Origin: G963668435 sp963668435
GTDB lineage: Bacteria; Latescibacterota; Latescibacteria; Latescibacterales; Latescibacteraceae
Direction: 5' to 3'
Assembly (NCBI GenBank): GCA_963668435.2
Contig: CAXXSC010000001.1
Coordinates: 806,001-870,000 of the forward strand
DNA: 64,000 bases
Position numbers and translations under genes: made by a program. The first letter of the stretch is position 1. Every line of letters begins with the position of its first letter. Under the pieces are notes generated by a model that searched no databases, had not been told where the DNA came from, and saw only the letters and a program-made list of their open reading frames with translations. Positions 44,944-53,079 of this stretch are shown here, piece by piece.

Positions 44944-46716
44944 TCACAGGGTGGGGAGGAAGATATTGAACCTGCTGCCTTTGCCGGGGGTGCTTTCGAC
45001 CTCGATGCGGCCATTGTGTGCGTTGACAATATGTTTGACAATCGAGAGGCCAAGCCCGGTGCCGCCTTTCGCGCGGCTTCTGCCCTTGTCGACCCGATAG
45101 AAGCGCTCGAATATCCTCGACAGGCTTTCCTCTGGAATGCCGTATCCGCTGTCAGTAACCGCAATGACAGTCGTGCTGCCTTTTTTGACACCTTCGATAT
45201 ATACTGTCGTGTCTGCTTCGCTGTATTTGACCGCGTTATCGACAAGGTTGACAACGGCCTGTTCGAGAAGTGCCGCGTTGCATTTTATCAATAAATTATC
45301 ACAGTCGAGCTCGAGGAGGATGTGTTTGTTTTTTGCCTCATTTTCACAGAGTTGAACGGCATTGTTCAAAACCTCGTTCAATTTTGTTTCTTCAAATTCC
45401 ATCTCCTTGCCGTCGGCAGCCTCGATTCGTGAAATACTGAGGAGGTCCTCGATGATGGAATTGAGCCTCCGGGCATGTTTCATGATAATGTCGAGGAACT
45501 GCTGGCGATTGTCGAAATCGTTGATAGCGCCGTCGTTCAGGGTTTCCACGAAACCGATGATCGAGGTGATTGGCGTTTTCAATTCGTGAGAGACATTGCC
45601 GACAAACTCACGGCGTATGTTCTCCAGCTGTTTTATACGGGAAATATCGTTCAATACGATTATTCCGCCGATCCTGTCGCCGTTGACATCGAGAAACTGG
45701 GTGCCGTGGGCCTGTAAGGTAATCTCGCTGTTGTCGTACAGGACAATTTCGTCTTCGAGCAGACTGTTTTCTGCCAGAGTGCGTTTGGCGAAATCAGGCA
45801 AATGAGGGGTCTCGATGACCTCGTTGATAAGGGTGCCGCGGACGATTTTGGGGTCCTTATCAAGATATTTCACCGCCGCCTGGTTGAATTCGATCACCCT
45901 GAGATCATTGTCGACAACAATAATGGCCTCCGCCATGCCGGAGAGAATGGCCTCCAACTCGCTCTGCTGTTCAACAATTTCATGCACATGGTCATTGATC
46001 TGGCGCGCCATATCATTGATGGATTCGGTGAGAAGCCCCAGCTCATCGGAGGAGCGCACAGGAATCCTGTGATCGAGTTCACCCCGCGCGAAATGGGAGA
46101 CTCCCTTGATCAGGTCGCCGACCGGCTGAACGATCCATTGAGATACGATGAAGCTGGCGATTGCGGCTGAAAGAGCGATGAACATTATCACCATGGCAAT
46201 TCGCTGTATGTGGCGGTTCAGTGTATTGTTGATTGTGGCTACAGGCATTGATGTCCTGATGATGCCGATTTTTTCGTTACCGCGTAGAAGCGGGATCGCG
46301 ACATACATCAAGTCTTTTTTCAGAGTATTGCTGTAGCGCGTCGATATGCCTGTCCCGCCATTGAGCGCCTCGATAATCTCGGGACGGTTGCTGTGATTAT
46401 CCATCTCATGATATTCCTTGTCGGAATCAGCGATAACATAACCGTCAGAGAGGATTATCGTAATACGTGTGTCAATGGAGTTGTTGAGGGAGAGTATCTG
46501 ATCGTTTACTTTGTCAGCGTTGCCGTAACCGACATTTGTGCCGAGGCTGTTCCTGACAAGCTGTGCCTGGGTTTTCAGCATTGACTCCGTTTCTTCGTAA
46601 TACATACTCCGAAGAAGGTCGGAAGTGAAAAACCAGGCCGCGGTCAGGCACAGGGAAATGATAATAACATATGAGAGGAAAAGCCGTTTGAGCAGCCTTG
46701 TCCGTTTTTTTCGCAT
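44944..46716 (-). CDS. PhoR-like membrane sensor histidine kinase
   Basis: 590 aa from ATG 46716; a longer frame to 46815 runs through the response-regulator end and has no site. Membrane helices at about 12-30 and 170-192 enclose a ~140-aa extracytoplasmic sensor domain. A HAMP domain (QPVGDLIKGVSHFARGELDHRI), a PAS domain and a HisKA box FVGNVSHELKTP (phospho-acceptor His377) follow. HATPase motifs: VVNLVDNAVKYS, DSGYGIPEESL, GGTGLGLSIV. Its partner gene is 70 nt upstream on the same strand. The PAS-HisKA order and the context with PhoU and Na/Pi suggest phosphate sensing. Confidence 0.9.
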   Translation of the reverse strand: MRKKRTRLLKRLFLSYVIIISLCLTAAWFFTSDLLRSMYYEETESMLKTQAQLVRNSLGTNVGYGNADKVNDQILSLNNSIDTRITIILSDGYVIADSDKEYHEMDNHSNRPEIIEALNGGTGISTRYSNTLKKDLMYVAIPLLRGNEKIGIIRTSMPVATINNTLNRHIQRIAMVIMFIALSAAIASFIVSQWIVQPVGDLIKGVSHFARGELDHRIPVRSSDELGLLTESINDMARQINDHVHEIVEQQSELEAILSGMAEAIIVVDNDLRVIEFNQAAVKYLDKDPKIVRGTLINEVIETPHLPDFAKRTLAENSLLEDEIVLYDNSEITLQAHGTQFLDVNGDRIGGIIVLNDISRIKQLENIRREFVGNVSHELKTPITSIIGFVETLNDGAINDFDNRQQFLDIIMKHARRLNSIIEDLLSISRIEAADGKEMEFEETKLNEVLNNAVQLCENEAKNKHILLELDCDNLLIKCNAALLEQAVVNLVDNAVKYSEADTTVYIEGVKKGSTTVIAVTDSGYGIPEESLSRIFERFYRVDKGRSRAKGGTGLGLSIVKHIVNAHNGRIEVESTPGKGSRFNIFLPTL

Positions 46717-46786
46717 AGCCGGCTTTCCTGTCAATAAGGGAAGGGACCCATTGTGTTTCGTGATTACGTGCTTATTCGATGGACTG

Positions 46787-47467
46787 TCAGTCTTTGAAAC
46801 GATAACCGACCCCACGAACGGTTTCGATCAGGGGGCCGTGATCGCCGAGTTTTTTCCTGAGCCCGACAATCTGCACGTCAATCGAGCGGTCTGTGACCGG
46901 GTAATCATCGCCCTTGACCGTATTGATAATCTGGTTGCGGGTGAAAACCCAGCCCGGACGGCGGATCAGGAGCAGGAGAATACTGAATTCTGTCGCCGTA
47001 AGGTCAACCGTCTCTCCGGAAACAGTCACTTCATGGATCGATGTGTTGACTGTTATGTCATGACGGGCGAACACGGTGGCTTTTTCCACTTCGCGGCCCC
47101 GTCTGAGCACTGCTTTCACGCGGGCGGAGAGCACCCTTGGGCTGAACGGCTTCGTGACATAATCCTCGGCGCCGAGCTCCAGCCCGACCACGATGTCGGC
47201 TTCCTCGCCTTTTGCGGTGAGCATGATGACCGGGATCTGCGCCGTCCGTGAGTCATTCTTGAGGATACGGCACACATCGAGACCGTCAATACCGGGAAGC
47301 ATGAGGTCGAGAACAATAAGGTCCGGCTGTGTCGAACGAGCTTTTTCAAGCGCTTCCTCGCCGGTGGTGGCGCATTCGACCTGGAAACCGTTATTAACGA
47401 GATTGTAATTCAGAAGCTTGAGAATATCCTCTTCGTCATCGACAATAAGAATTTTTTCTTTCGACAT
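46787..47467 (-). CDS. PhoB-like OmpR-family response regulator
   Basis: 226 aa from ATG 47467 with AGGTG at 7 nt; the longer frame to 47557 has no site. Receiver: LIVDDEEDIL acidic pair, phospho-acceptor Asp54 (VLDLMLPGIDG), Thr/Ala switch in MLTAKG and the YVTKPFSP lysine. The C-terminal winged helix (VDLTATEFSILLLLIRRPGWVFTRNQIINTVKGDD...TDRSIDVQIVGLRKKLG...IETVRGVGYRF) is PhoB-type. It pairs with the downstream kinase. It may be the regulator that acts on the Pho-box-like repeats at 42926. Confidence 0.92.
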   Translation of the reverse strand: MSKEKILIVDDEEDILKLLNYNLVNNGFQVECATTGEEALEKARSTQPDLIVLDLMLPGIDGLDVCRILKNDSRTAQIPVIMLTAKGEEADIVVGLELGAEDYVTKPFSPRVLSARVKAVLRRGREVEKATVFARHDITVNTSIHEVTVSGETVDLTATEFSILLLLIRRPGWVFTRNQIINTVKGDDYPVTDRSIDVQIVGLRKKLGDHGPLIETVRGVGYRFKD

Positions 47468-47572
47468 ATTGTTCACCTGCGCTTTATAAGCTTGATGGTT
47501 GTGGCGCATTCTTTTCGATGACAATGACAGATAGATATCTCTGTTCGGAATCCACACCTATATGTGGTAGAT

Positions 47573-47613
47573 AAAAAAAATACGCCCAACGTGAAAGACT
47601 TTTTCCACGTTGG
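47573..47613 (-). terminator. Intrinsic terminator before the PhoB-like gene
   Basis: CCAACGTG (47586-47593) pairs with CACGTTGG (47606-47613). On the minus strand the stem is followed, after five bases, by eight T (47580-47573). It ends the HD-hydrolase transcript and separates it from the two-component operon. The rest of the 318-nt gap 47468-47785 holds the inverted repeat at 47701 and a TGTCAT-type repeat at 47518. Confidence 0.65.
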
Positions 47614-47700
47614 CTATAATATGCTTTCGATATGTTATGTATTTGTTAGGAATCTGCAAGAATACTGATAAATACCCTGAAAAAGTGTTGAACATTCCAT

Positions 47701-47720
47701 TTAAGGTCTGAACACCTTAA
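47701..47720 (-). promoter_or_regulatory. Inverted repeat TTAAGGT-N6-ACCTTAA
   Basis: Perfect 7-bp arms (47701-47707 and 47714-47720) in the gap downstream of the HD-hydrolase gene and upstream of the terminator. The size and spacing fit a dimeric regulator site, but no partner is evident. It could also be a small transcript hairpin without T-run. Confidence 0.3.
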
Positions 47721-47785
47721 TGAAATGATCTTTTTCTGTTGCATTATCCCAAGTTCGGAATAAACCGATTGAGCAGACATGATTC

Positions 47786-48352
47786 TCAGAGCCCTATCTT
47801 CTTGGCAACATCACGCATGCCCATGATGACCTCAGTGAAAAGGTCGCTGAGCTCGATTTCCAGCATTTCAGCGCCTTGGCTGATCACTGACCTGTCGGCT
47901 CCCGCGGCGAATGCCGGCTGTTTCCACTTTTTCTTCACTGATTTTGCGGTGAGATCCATGACGCTTTTTGAGGGCCTGACCAGCGCGCAGGCAGTTACCA
48001 GTCCCGTGAGCTCGTCTATGGTGAACAGGACTTTTTCCATGAGGCTTTCGGGTTTTTCATCCGAGCAGATGCCCCAGCCGTGGGAGACGACAGCGCGGAT
48101 GTAATCTGACGGCCATCCCCTCTCGGTCAGGATTTCACGGGTTTTTGAGCAGTGCTCCTCGGGAAAGCGCTCGTAATCGAGGTCATGGATGAGCCCGATG
48201 ATGCCCCATAATTCCTCGTCCTCGCTGTATTTTCTCGCCATATGACGCATGACCGCCTCAACTGCCAGCGCGTGATTGATAAGCGACTCAGACGAATTGT
48301 ACTCTGTGAGAAGCGCCCATGCCTCATCCCGTGTCGGTTTGTGCTCTTCCAT
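47786..48352 (-). CDS. HD-domain phosphohydrolase (HDIG-type)
   Basis: 188 aa. Ligands in order: His27 (SLINHALAVE), His56-Asp57 (GLIHDLDYERFPEEH), His67, His91 (VVSHGWG) and Asp113 (TIDELTG). This is the compact HD hydrolase type seen in many anaerobes, acting on nucleotides or phosphate esters of unknown identity. GGAGG is 8 nt before the ATG. It is divergent from the TonB receptor, with 192 nt between starts. It is not the same subtype as the HD protein at 33580. Confidence 0.85.
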   Translation of the reverse strand: MEEHKPTRDEAWALLTEYNSSESLINHALAVEAVMRHMARKYSEDEELWGIIGLIHDLDYERFPEEHCSKTREILTERGWPSDYIRAVVSHGWGICSDEKPESLMEKVLFTIDELTGLVTACALVRPSKSVMDLTAKSVKKKWKQPAFAAGADRSVISQGAEMLEIELSDLFTEVIMGMRDVAKKIGL

Positions 48353-48544
48353 GCTGTAAGCCTCCAGGTAATCTATTGGCGGACATTTTTTGCATATGTC
48401 AGAAGTGGAATATAGGAAAATTGTGTTTTGAGATAGGGGGTGTTTTCATTATCCTTTAACATTTCCACGATATATTCATAATCACCTTGTTAAATATACT
48501 CTGAGGAGATACGATTATCAATCGTTGAAAAAACTGGAGGGGCT

Positions 48545-50947
48545 GTGAAAGTTGTGATGCTGAAAAGTTGGATTATCCTTGCGGTCATTTTCATTTTCCA
48601 AAACGGTCAGGCTGCCGGACAGGTTTCTACCGGTGCCGTGTTCGGTGTTGTTTTCGATTCAGTCAGTGGTGAGCCGCTCTATGGCGCCGCAGTCAGTGTT
48701 GTCGATACTCAGAAAGGCGGGATGACTGATGCTCAGGGGCGTTTCCGGATCGAGGATATCCCCTCCGGAACCTGCAAGCTCCGCATTTCAATGATAGGTT
48801 ACAAAACACTGATCAGGCCCAATGTCCGGATCAGTCCTGGGCGCTCGACTGAAATATCGGTCAGTCTCGAGGACGATCCGGTCGAGATGGATGCCGTTGT
48901 GGTCAAGGCAAAGGAGTCCTATTTCGAAAAAGATCCCGAGGCGGAGGTTTCGGGGCGGACTATCGACACCCAGGAAATTCTCGACGGCGCGGGTGGTATG
49001 ATGGATGTTCAGCGTATTGTCCAGGTCCTGCCCTCGGTCGTTTCGGGATCCGACCAGATGAACGAGATCATCGTTCGCGGTGGGAATTATGGCGAGAATC
49101 TCTTTGTTATGGATGGCATCGAGATTCCCAATCCCAACCACTTTGCCTCCCAGGGGGCAGGCGGTGGTCCAATATCTCTTTTACGGGCAGAATTTATTCG
49201 AGATGTCAGTTTTTTGGCGGGGGCATTTCCCGCGAAATTCGGCGACAAGGCCTCCTCGGTTATGGATATCAATCTCAGGCGCGGGAGCCGTGATCGTAAC
49301 CTGAGCAATGTGGATATCGGAATGGCGGGCGCCGGATTCATGGCAGAAGGGCCGTTTGGATCGCGCGGATCATATCTTTTATCGGCACGAAAAAGCTTCC
49401 TCGATCTCATCATCTCCAATACCGGGCTCACCGCTGTGCCTCAATACTACAATTTCCAGGGCAAGGTGACTGTAAACCTTGGTGAAAAGCACACCCTTCT
49501 ATGGAATTCAGTCTATGGCGCCGACTCGATCAGGATTAAGCCCGGCGATGAAGAAGATCTCGATGAAGAGCATGTCGATCAGTCGACAGACCTCATGATC
49601 ACGGGTCTTACGCTCAAAAGCGCGCTGGTGAACAATGTATATTCCGAGCTGGTGCTGTCCCATGTCAGGAACAACTGGGAAACTGATGTCTGGGAGGACG
49701 GTGTCAGTAGAAGCGAAGCTTTTTACAATAACTATTCCACGGAGTCCGAAACGAACCTGAAATACAATTTGTCATGGTTTCTCGGGAAACACGAGCTGTC
49801 CGGCGGAGTGTCTTTCAAGAACAGTGCATTCGATCACAATGTGTTTGCCGATCAGGATACTGTATTCATTCATGACACTTCGTTCGCCAGCGCTGAGCAG
49901 GATACTGTCACCGGCATTTACAGAATTTATCAGGCCTGGCGCGACAGGCAGGATGTCAGCACATTGAAAAGCGCGGCATATGGGCAATTGAGGCTCAATC
50001 TGTTTCCGCGGCTCATGCTCAGGCTCGGCGGACGCTACGACCACATCGAATACACGGGCGACAGCAATGTTTCGCCGCGCCTCGGTTTCCGTTATACAAT
50101 ACTTGACAATCTCTGGCTGAACGGTGCTTATGGCGTACACTACCAGAGCCCGTCCTATCTCGCGCTCACCGCCCACAAAGACAACGATGACCTGAAGAAC
50201 TATCACACACGCCAGTATGTCCTCGGAACCGAATGGCAGCCGAAACCGGAAATGCGGATAACATTCGAGGGCTATACGAAACGGTATCGCGACATACCGG
50301 TGCAGGCATCCTGGCTCACGCCGGATCCCTGGGATTCCTCGGAAGGTCGTGCTGTCAACGGCGCAAAGGGGCATTCGGAGGGGCTTGAGCTGTATGTCCA
50401 CCGCAAAATGAGCAGTTCTTACATGTACATTTTCTCGTATTCGTTCTATCGTGCCTGGTTCGAGGATCCCCGGACAGGTGAAGAGGTGCCCTGGGATTTC
50501 GATCACCGGAATGTACTCACGTTTACAAGCGCGAAACGCTGGACACTGGCCGGTAAGCCCTGGTACGACAACCTTAAAACGAAACTCTGGTACAAGATGT
50601 TCGCATGGCTCCTGCCCTTTGGCGACGAGGTGCTTCTATCTGCGAAATGGCGCTATGCCGGTGGACGTCCCTATACAAAACAGGAGTATCTCAGACCATA
50701 CCATACATGGATCGTTCCGGGAGAGCAGTCGTTGAACACAGAGCGCATGGCCGATTACCACCGTCTCGATATTCGTCTCGACCAGCGTTACTATTTCAAG
50801 AACTGGAGCCTTGTTTTCTATCTTGATGTGGTCAATATCTACAACCGTGACAACATCTGGGACTATACACGAAATGAATACGGTGAAAAGAAGATTATCA
50901 GCCAGTACCAGACAATGCCGATCGGCGGTTTCAATATAGAATTTTGA
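48545..50947 (+). CDS. TonB-dependent receptor with N-terminal CarboxypepD_reg domain
   Basis: 800 aa from a GTG at 48545 with GGAGG at 5 nt. Signal peptide to about 24, then a carboxypeptidase-regulatory-like beta-sandwich (28-115: TGAVFGVVFDSVSGEPLYGAAVSVVDTQKGGMTDAQGRFRIEDIPSG), then the plug (VVVKAKESYF; DVQRIVQVLPSVVSGSDQMNEIIVRGG; NLFVMDGIEIPNPNHF) and barrel ending GGFNIEF. This order is typical of Bacteroidota and FCB receptors, including SusC-like ones, but the protein is shorter than most SusC and no SusD follows. The ligand is unknown. Confidence 0.92.
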   Translation: MKVVMLKSWIILAVIFIFQNGQAAGQVSTGAVFGVVFDSVSGEPLYGAAVSVVDTQKGGMTDAQGRFRIEDIPSGTCKLRISMIGYKTLIRPNVRISPGRSTEISVSLEDDPVEMDAVVVKAKESYFEKDPEAEVSGRTIDTQEILDGAGGMMDVQRIVQVLPSVVSGSDQMNEIIVRGGNYGENLFVMDGIEIPNPNHFASQGAGGGPISLLRAEFIRDVSFLAGAFPAKFGDKASSVMDINLRRGSRDRNLSNVDIGMAGAGFMAEGPFGSRGSYLLSARKSFLDLIISNTGLTAVPQYYNFQGKVTVNLGEKHTLLWNSVYGADSIRIKPGDEEDLDEEHVDQSTDLMITGLTLKSALVNNVYSELVLSHVRNNWETDVWEDGVSRSEAFYNNYSTESETNLKYNLSWFLGKHELSGGVSFKNSAFDHNVFADQDTVFIHDTSFASAEQDTVTGIYRIYQAWRDRQDVSTLKSAAYGQLRLNLFPRLMLRLGGRYDHIEYTGDSNVSPRLGFRYTILDNLWLNGAYGVHYQSPSYLALTAHKDNDDLKNYHTRQYVLGTEWQPKPEMRITFEGYTKRYRDIPVQASWLTPDPWDSSEGRAVNGAKGHSEGLELYVHRKMSSSYMYIFSYSFYRAWFEDPRTGEEVPWDFDHRNVLTFTSAKRWTLAGKPWYDNLKTKLWYKMFAWLLPFGDEVLLSAKWRYAGGRPYTKQEYLRPYHTWIVPGEQSLNTERMADYHRLDIRLDQRYYFKNWSLVFYLDVVNIYNRDNIWDYTRNEYGEKKIISQYQTMPIGGFNIEF

Positions 50948-50989
50948 TTTCTGCTTGTCGCCAGTCATGCAAAACGGTATTTTTCGGGC

Positions 50990-51895
50990 ATGAAAACTCC
51001 CGAAAATGGCCAAAAAAAATATGCAGTCAGCGGCAGAAAACCTTCCTGGCTGAAAAAGCCCATATCCTCTGGCGCAACCTGGCGGGCAACCAGCGGGCTG
51101 ATCGAATCGGCCGGACTGACAACAGTCTGTAAAGAGGCGCACTGCCCCAATCTCGGCGAATGTTTCACCCGCGGAACCGCTACGTTCATGATCCTCGGAG
51201 CCACCTGCACGCGTGCCTGCCGCTTTTGTGCTGTCAATAAAGGCACACCGGATGTTCCCGATATCGAGGAACCCGAAAAAATAGCTGGGGCTGCCCGCGA
51301 AATGCAGCTGTCCTACGCGGTTGTGACCTCTGTAACCCGCGACGACCTTCCCGATGGCGGCGCCTCGCATTTTGCCAAAACCGTGGTGGCTTTGCGGGAG
51401 GTGAATCCCGGTATCCGGGTGGAGCTTCTCGTGCCCGATTTTCTGGGGGACATGGATGCCCTCGATACTGTCATTGCCGCTCGTCCGGATGTGCTCAATC
51501 ATAACATCGAAACTGTGCCGCGCCTCTATTCCCCGGTTCGTCCGGGTGCAGAGTATAAACGGTCACTCGGCCTGTTCACGCATGCGGCGAAACATGGCGG
51601 TATCCCGCTCAAATCGGGCATTATGCTTGGATTGGGGGAGCGCGAGGGTGAGATCGCCACTGTCCTCGATGATCTTCTTGATGCCGGCGTAAAGCTTCTG
51701 ACGCTCGGTCAGTATCTCCAGCCCGGCAGGGATCAGCTTCCGGTCAGCGAGTATGTAACGCCTGAGACTTTCGCGATGTGGCGGGAGCGGGCGCTCGATG
51801 CCGGTTTTTCCGCGGTTGCTTCCGGTCCCCATGTCAGGAGTTCTTACAGGGCTGAGGGTATGGCTGACAGCATTTCCATGAAGTCAGGTCTCTGA
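50990..51895 (+). CDS. lipA: Lipoyl synthase
   Basis: 301 aa, the normal length. Radical-SAM cysteines CTRACRFC (Cys73, Cys77, Cys80) coordinate the first 4Fe-4S cluster; the auxiliary cluster uses CKEAHCPNLGEC (Cys47, Cys52, Cys58) and the C-terminal Ser in VRSSYRAE. The sacrificed auxiliary cluster supplies two sulfur atoms to octanoyl-lipoyl domains of dehydrogenase complexes. No lipB or lplA is nearby. It starts 42 nt after the TonB receptor stop, but the two have no evident functional link. Confidence 0.97.
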   Translation: MKTPENGQKKYAVSGRKPSWLKKPISSGATWRATSGLIESAGLTTVCKEAHCPNLGECFTRGTATFMILGATCTRACRFCAVNKGTPDVPDIEEPEKIAGAAREMQLSYAVVTSVTRDDLPDGGASHFAKTVVALREVNPGIRVELLVPDFLGDMDALDTVIAARPDVLNHNIETVPRLYSPVRPGAEYKRSLGLFTHAAKHGGIPLKSGIMLGLGEREGEIATVLDDLLDAGVKLLTLGQYLQPGRDQLPVSEYVTPETFAMWRERALDAGFSAVASGPHVRSSYRAEGMADSISMKSGL

Positions 51896-52067
51896 GAACG
51901 GTGTCTGACCTCGGGTATTTCACGAGTAACTGTTTTGTCTTTTCAACATTATTATGTGACTGTATTGCACGATAGACGCTTGGCTCTTGATTATACTGTT
52001 TTGAAATTCACGACTTTTTTCGTATCTTATTATTACAGGATGTTGCTAACCATCGGAGTCTGTAAGC

Positions 52068-52925
52068 ATGGGAAAAAACAGCACACGCCGCTCTACTTTA
52101 CGCACTTTCGGTGCCGCTGCAGCGGGAACTTTTCTTGCGCCGCACACCTCTATGTCTGCCGCTGACGGGAAACGTGCGACTGCGTTCGCGCTTGTCGGCG
52201 ACCGCTATCATAATTCCGATTACATACGTACCGGACTGGGGAAAACCCTTGTCCGCGAGGCAGGTCTTTCAATCGATTTCACCGATGAGGTGACCCTGCT
52301 CAACACCGATACACTCCAGCATTACCGTATGCTTATTATGTTTCGTGACGGTATGCATTGGCCAGGTGGTTATGGCTATCACGGCGCGTATCCCGGGCTG
52401 GACTCAAAGGCTGAGCTCACGAGCATTCCGCCGCTGCCCGAGGTCGATGCCAAACCGGTCATGTGGATGACCGAGGCGCAGGGCAAGGCGGTGAAAGACT
52501 TTGTCGAGAGCGGCGGCTCAGCGTTCTTTTTCCATAACAACAGCCATGTGTCGCTGGCAAGTCAGGATTACCGTGATGTCGAGGGTGCCGCCTATACCGG
52601 TCATCCGGCCATCAGGCAGTTCTGGGTGAAAATCACGAATAAAAAGCACCCGATCACAAAAGGTGTCAACGATTTCCTCGTGACTGACGAGCAGCATTAT
52701 GTAACCTATGACAAGTCACCTGAGTATGTTATCATGAGGAGCGAGAATGCCGACGGCCTTTCTTTCGGTGATCAGGGACCGTCCTGCGAGGCAGGCTGGG
52801 CCTATGATTACGGCAAGGGACGGGTCTGTTTTATGGCGCCGGGCCACATGATCAGCGCGCTCTGGAATCCTGAATATGTTAAACTTCAGCACAATGCGGT
52901 TACGTGGCTGTTGCGCGAAAGTTAA
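52068..52925 (+). CDS. Tat-exported ThuA-like protein
   Basis: 285 aa. NSTRRSTLRTFGAAAAGTF is a twin-arginine signal. The ThuA-like core is a flavodoxin-like/glutamine-amidotransferase-type fold: ATAFALVGDRYHNSDYIRTGLGKTL, MLIMFRDGMHW, VKDFVESGGSAFFFHNNSH and RVCFMAPGH. ThuA proteins are linked to trehalose and other disaccharide use; the actual chemistry is unresolved. Many FCB/PVC relatives are exported, as here. GGAG is 9 nt before the ATG. It is 154 nt before the DUF362 gene, an intergenic gap with phased TATTAA repeats. Confidence 0.8.
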   Translation: MGKNSTRRSTLRTFGAAAAGTFLAPHTSMSAADGKRATAFALVGDRYHNSDYIRTGLGKTLVREAGLSIDFTDEVTLLNTDTLQHYRMLIMFRDGMHWPGGYGYHGAYPGLDSKAELTSIPPLPEVDAKPVMWMTEAQGKAVKDFVESGGSAFFFHNNSHVSLASQDYRDVEGAAYTGHPAIRQFWVKITNKKHPITKGVNDFLVTDEQHYVTYDKSPEYVIMRSENADGLSFGDQGPSCEAGWAYDYGKGRVCFMAPGHMISALWNPEYVKLQHNAVTWLLRES

Positions 52926-52929
52926 AAAA

Positions 52930-52966
52930 TATTAACACATATTAAATTTTATTAAAAAAATATTAA
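52930..52966. repeat. Four TATTAA copies phased by 10-11 bp
   Basis: TATTAA begins at 52930, 52940, 52950 and 52961, so all copies face the same side of the helix. The block lies 114-150 nt before the DUF362 gene, in the right place for an upstream promoter element, a bent-DNA segment or a regulator bound as a row of monomers. The TTAA-x core also recalls PhoP-type half-sites. Confidence 0.5.
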
Positions 52967-53079
52967 TACTATTTGGCTTTATTTGCGTCTACAATAAATG
53001 GGGGAGTCACCGTCAACGCAGCACTCTTTTTTTTAACTGTACCCGCAGGAACGGGTCTATGTAGCAAACTGGAGACAAC

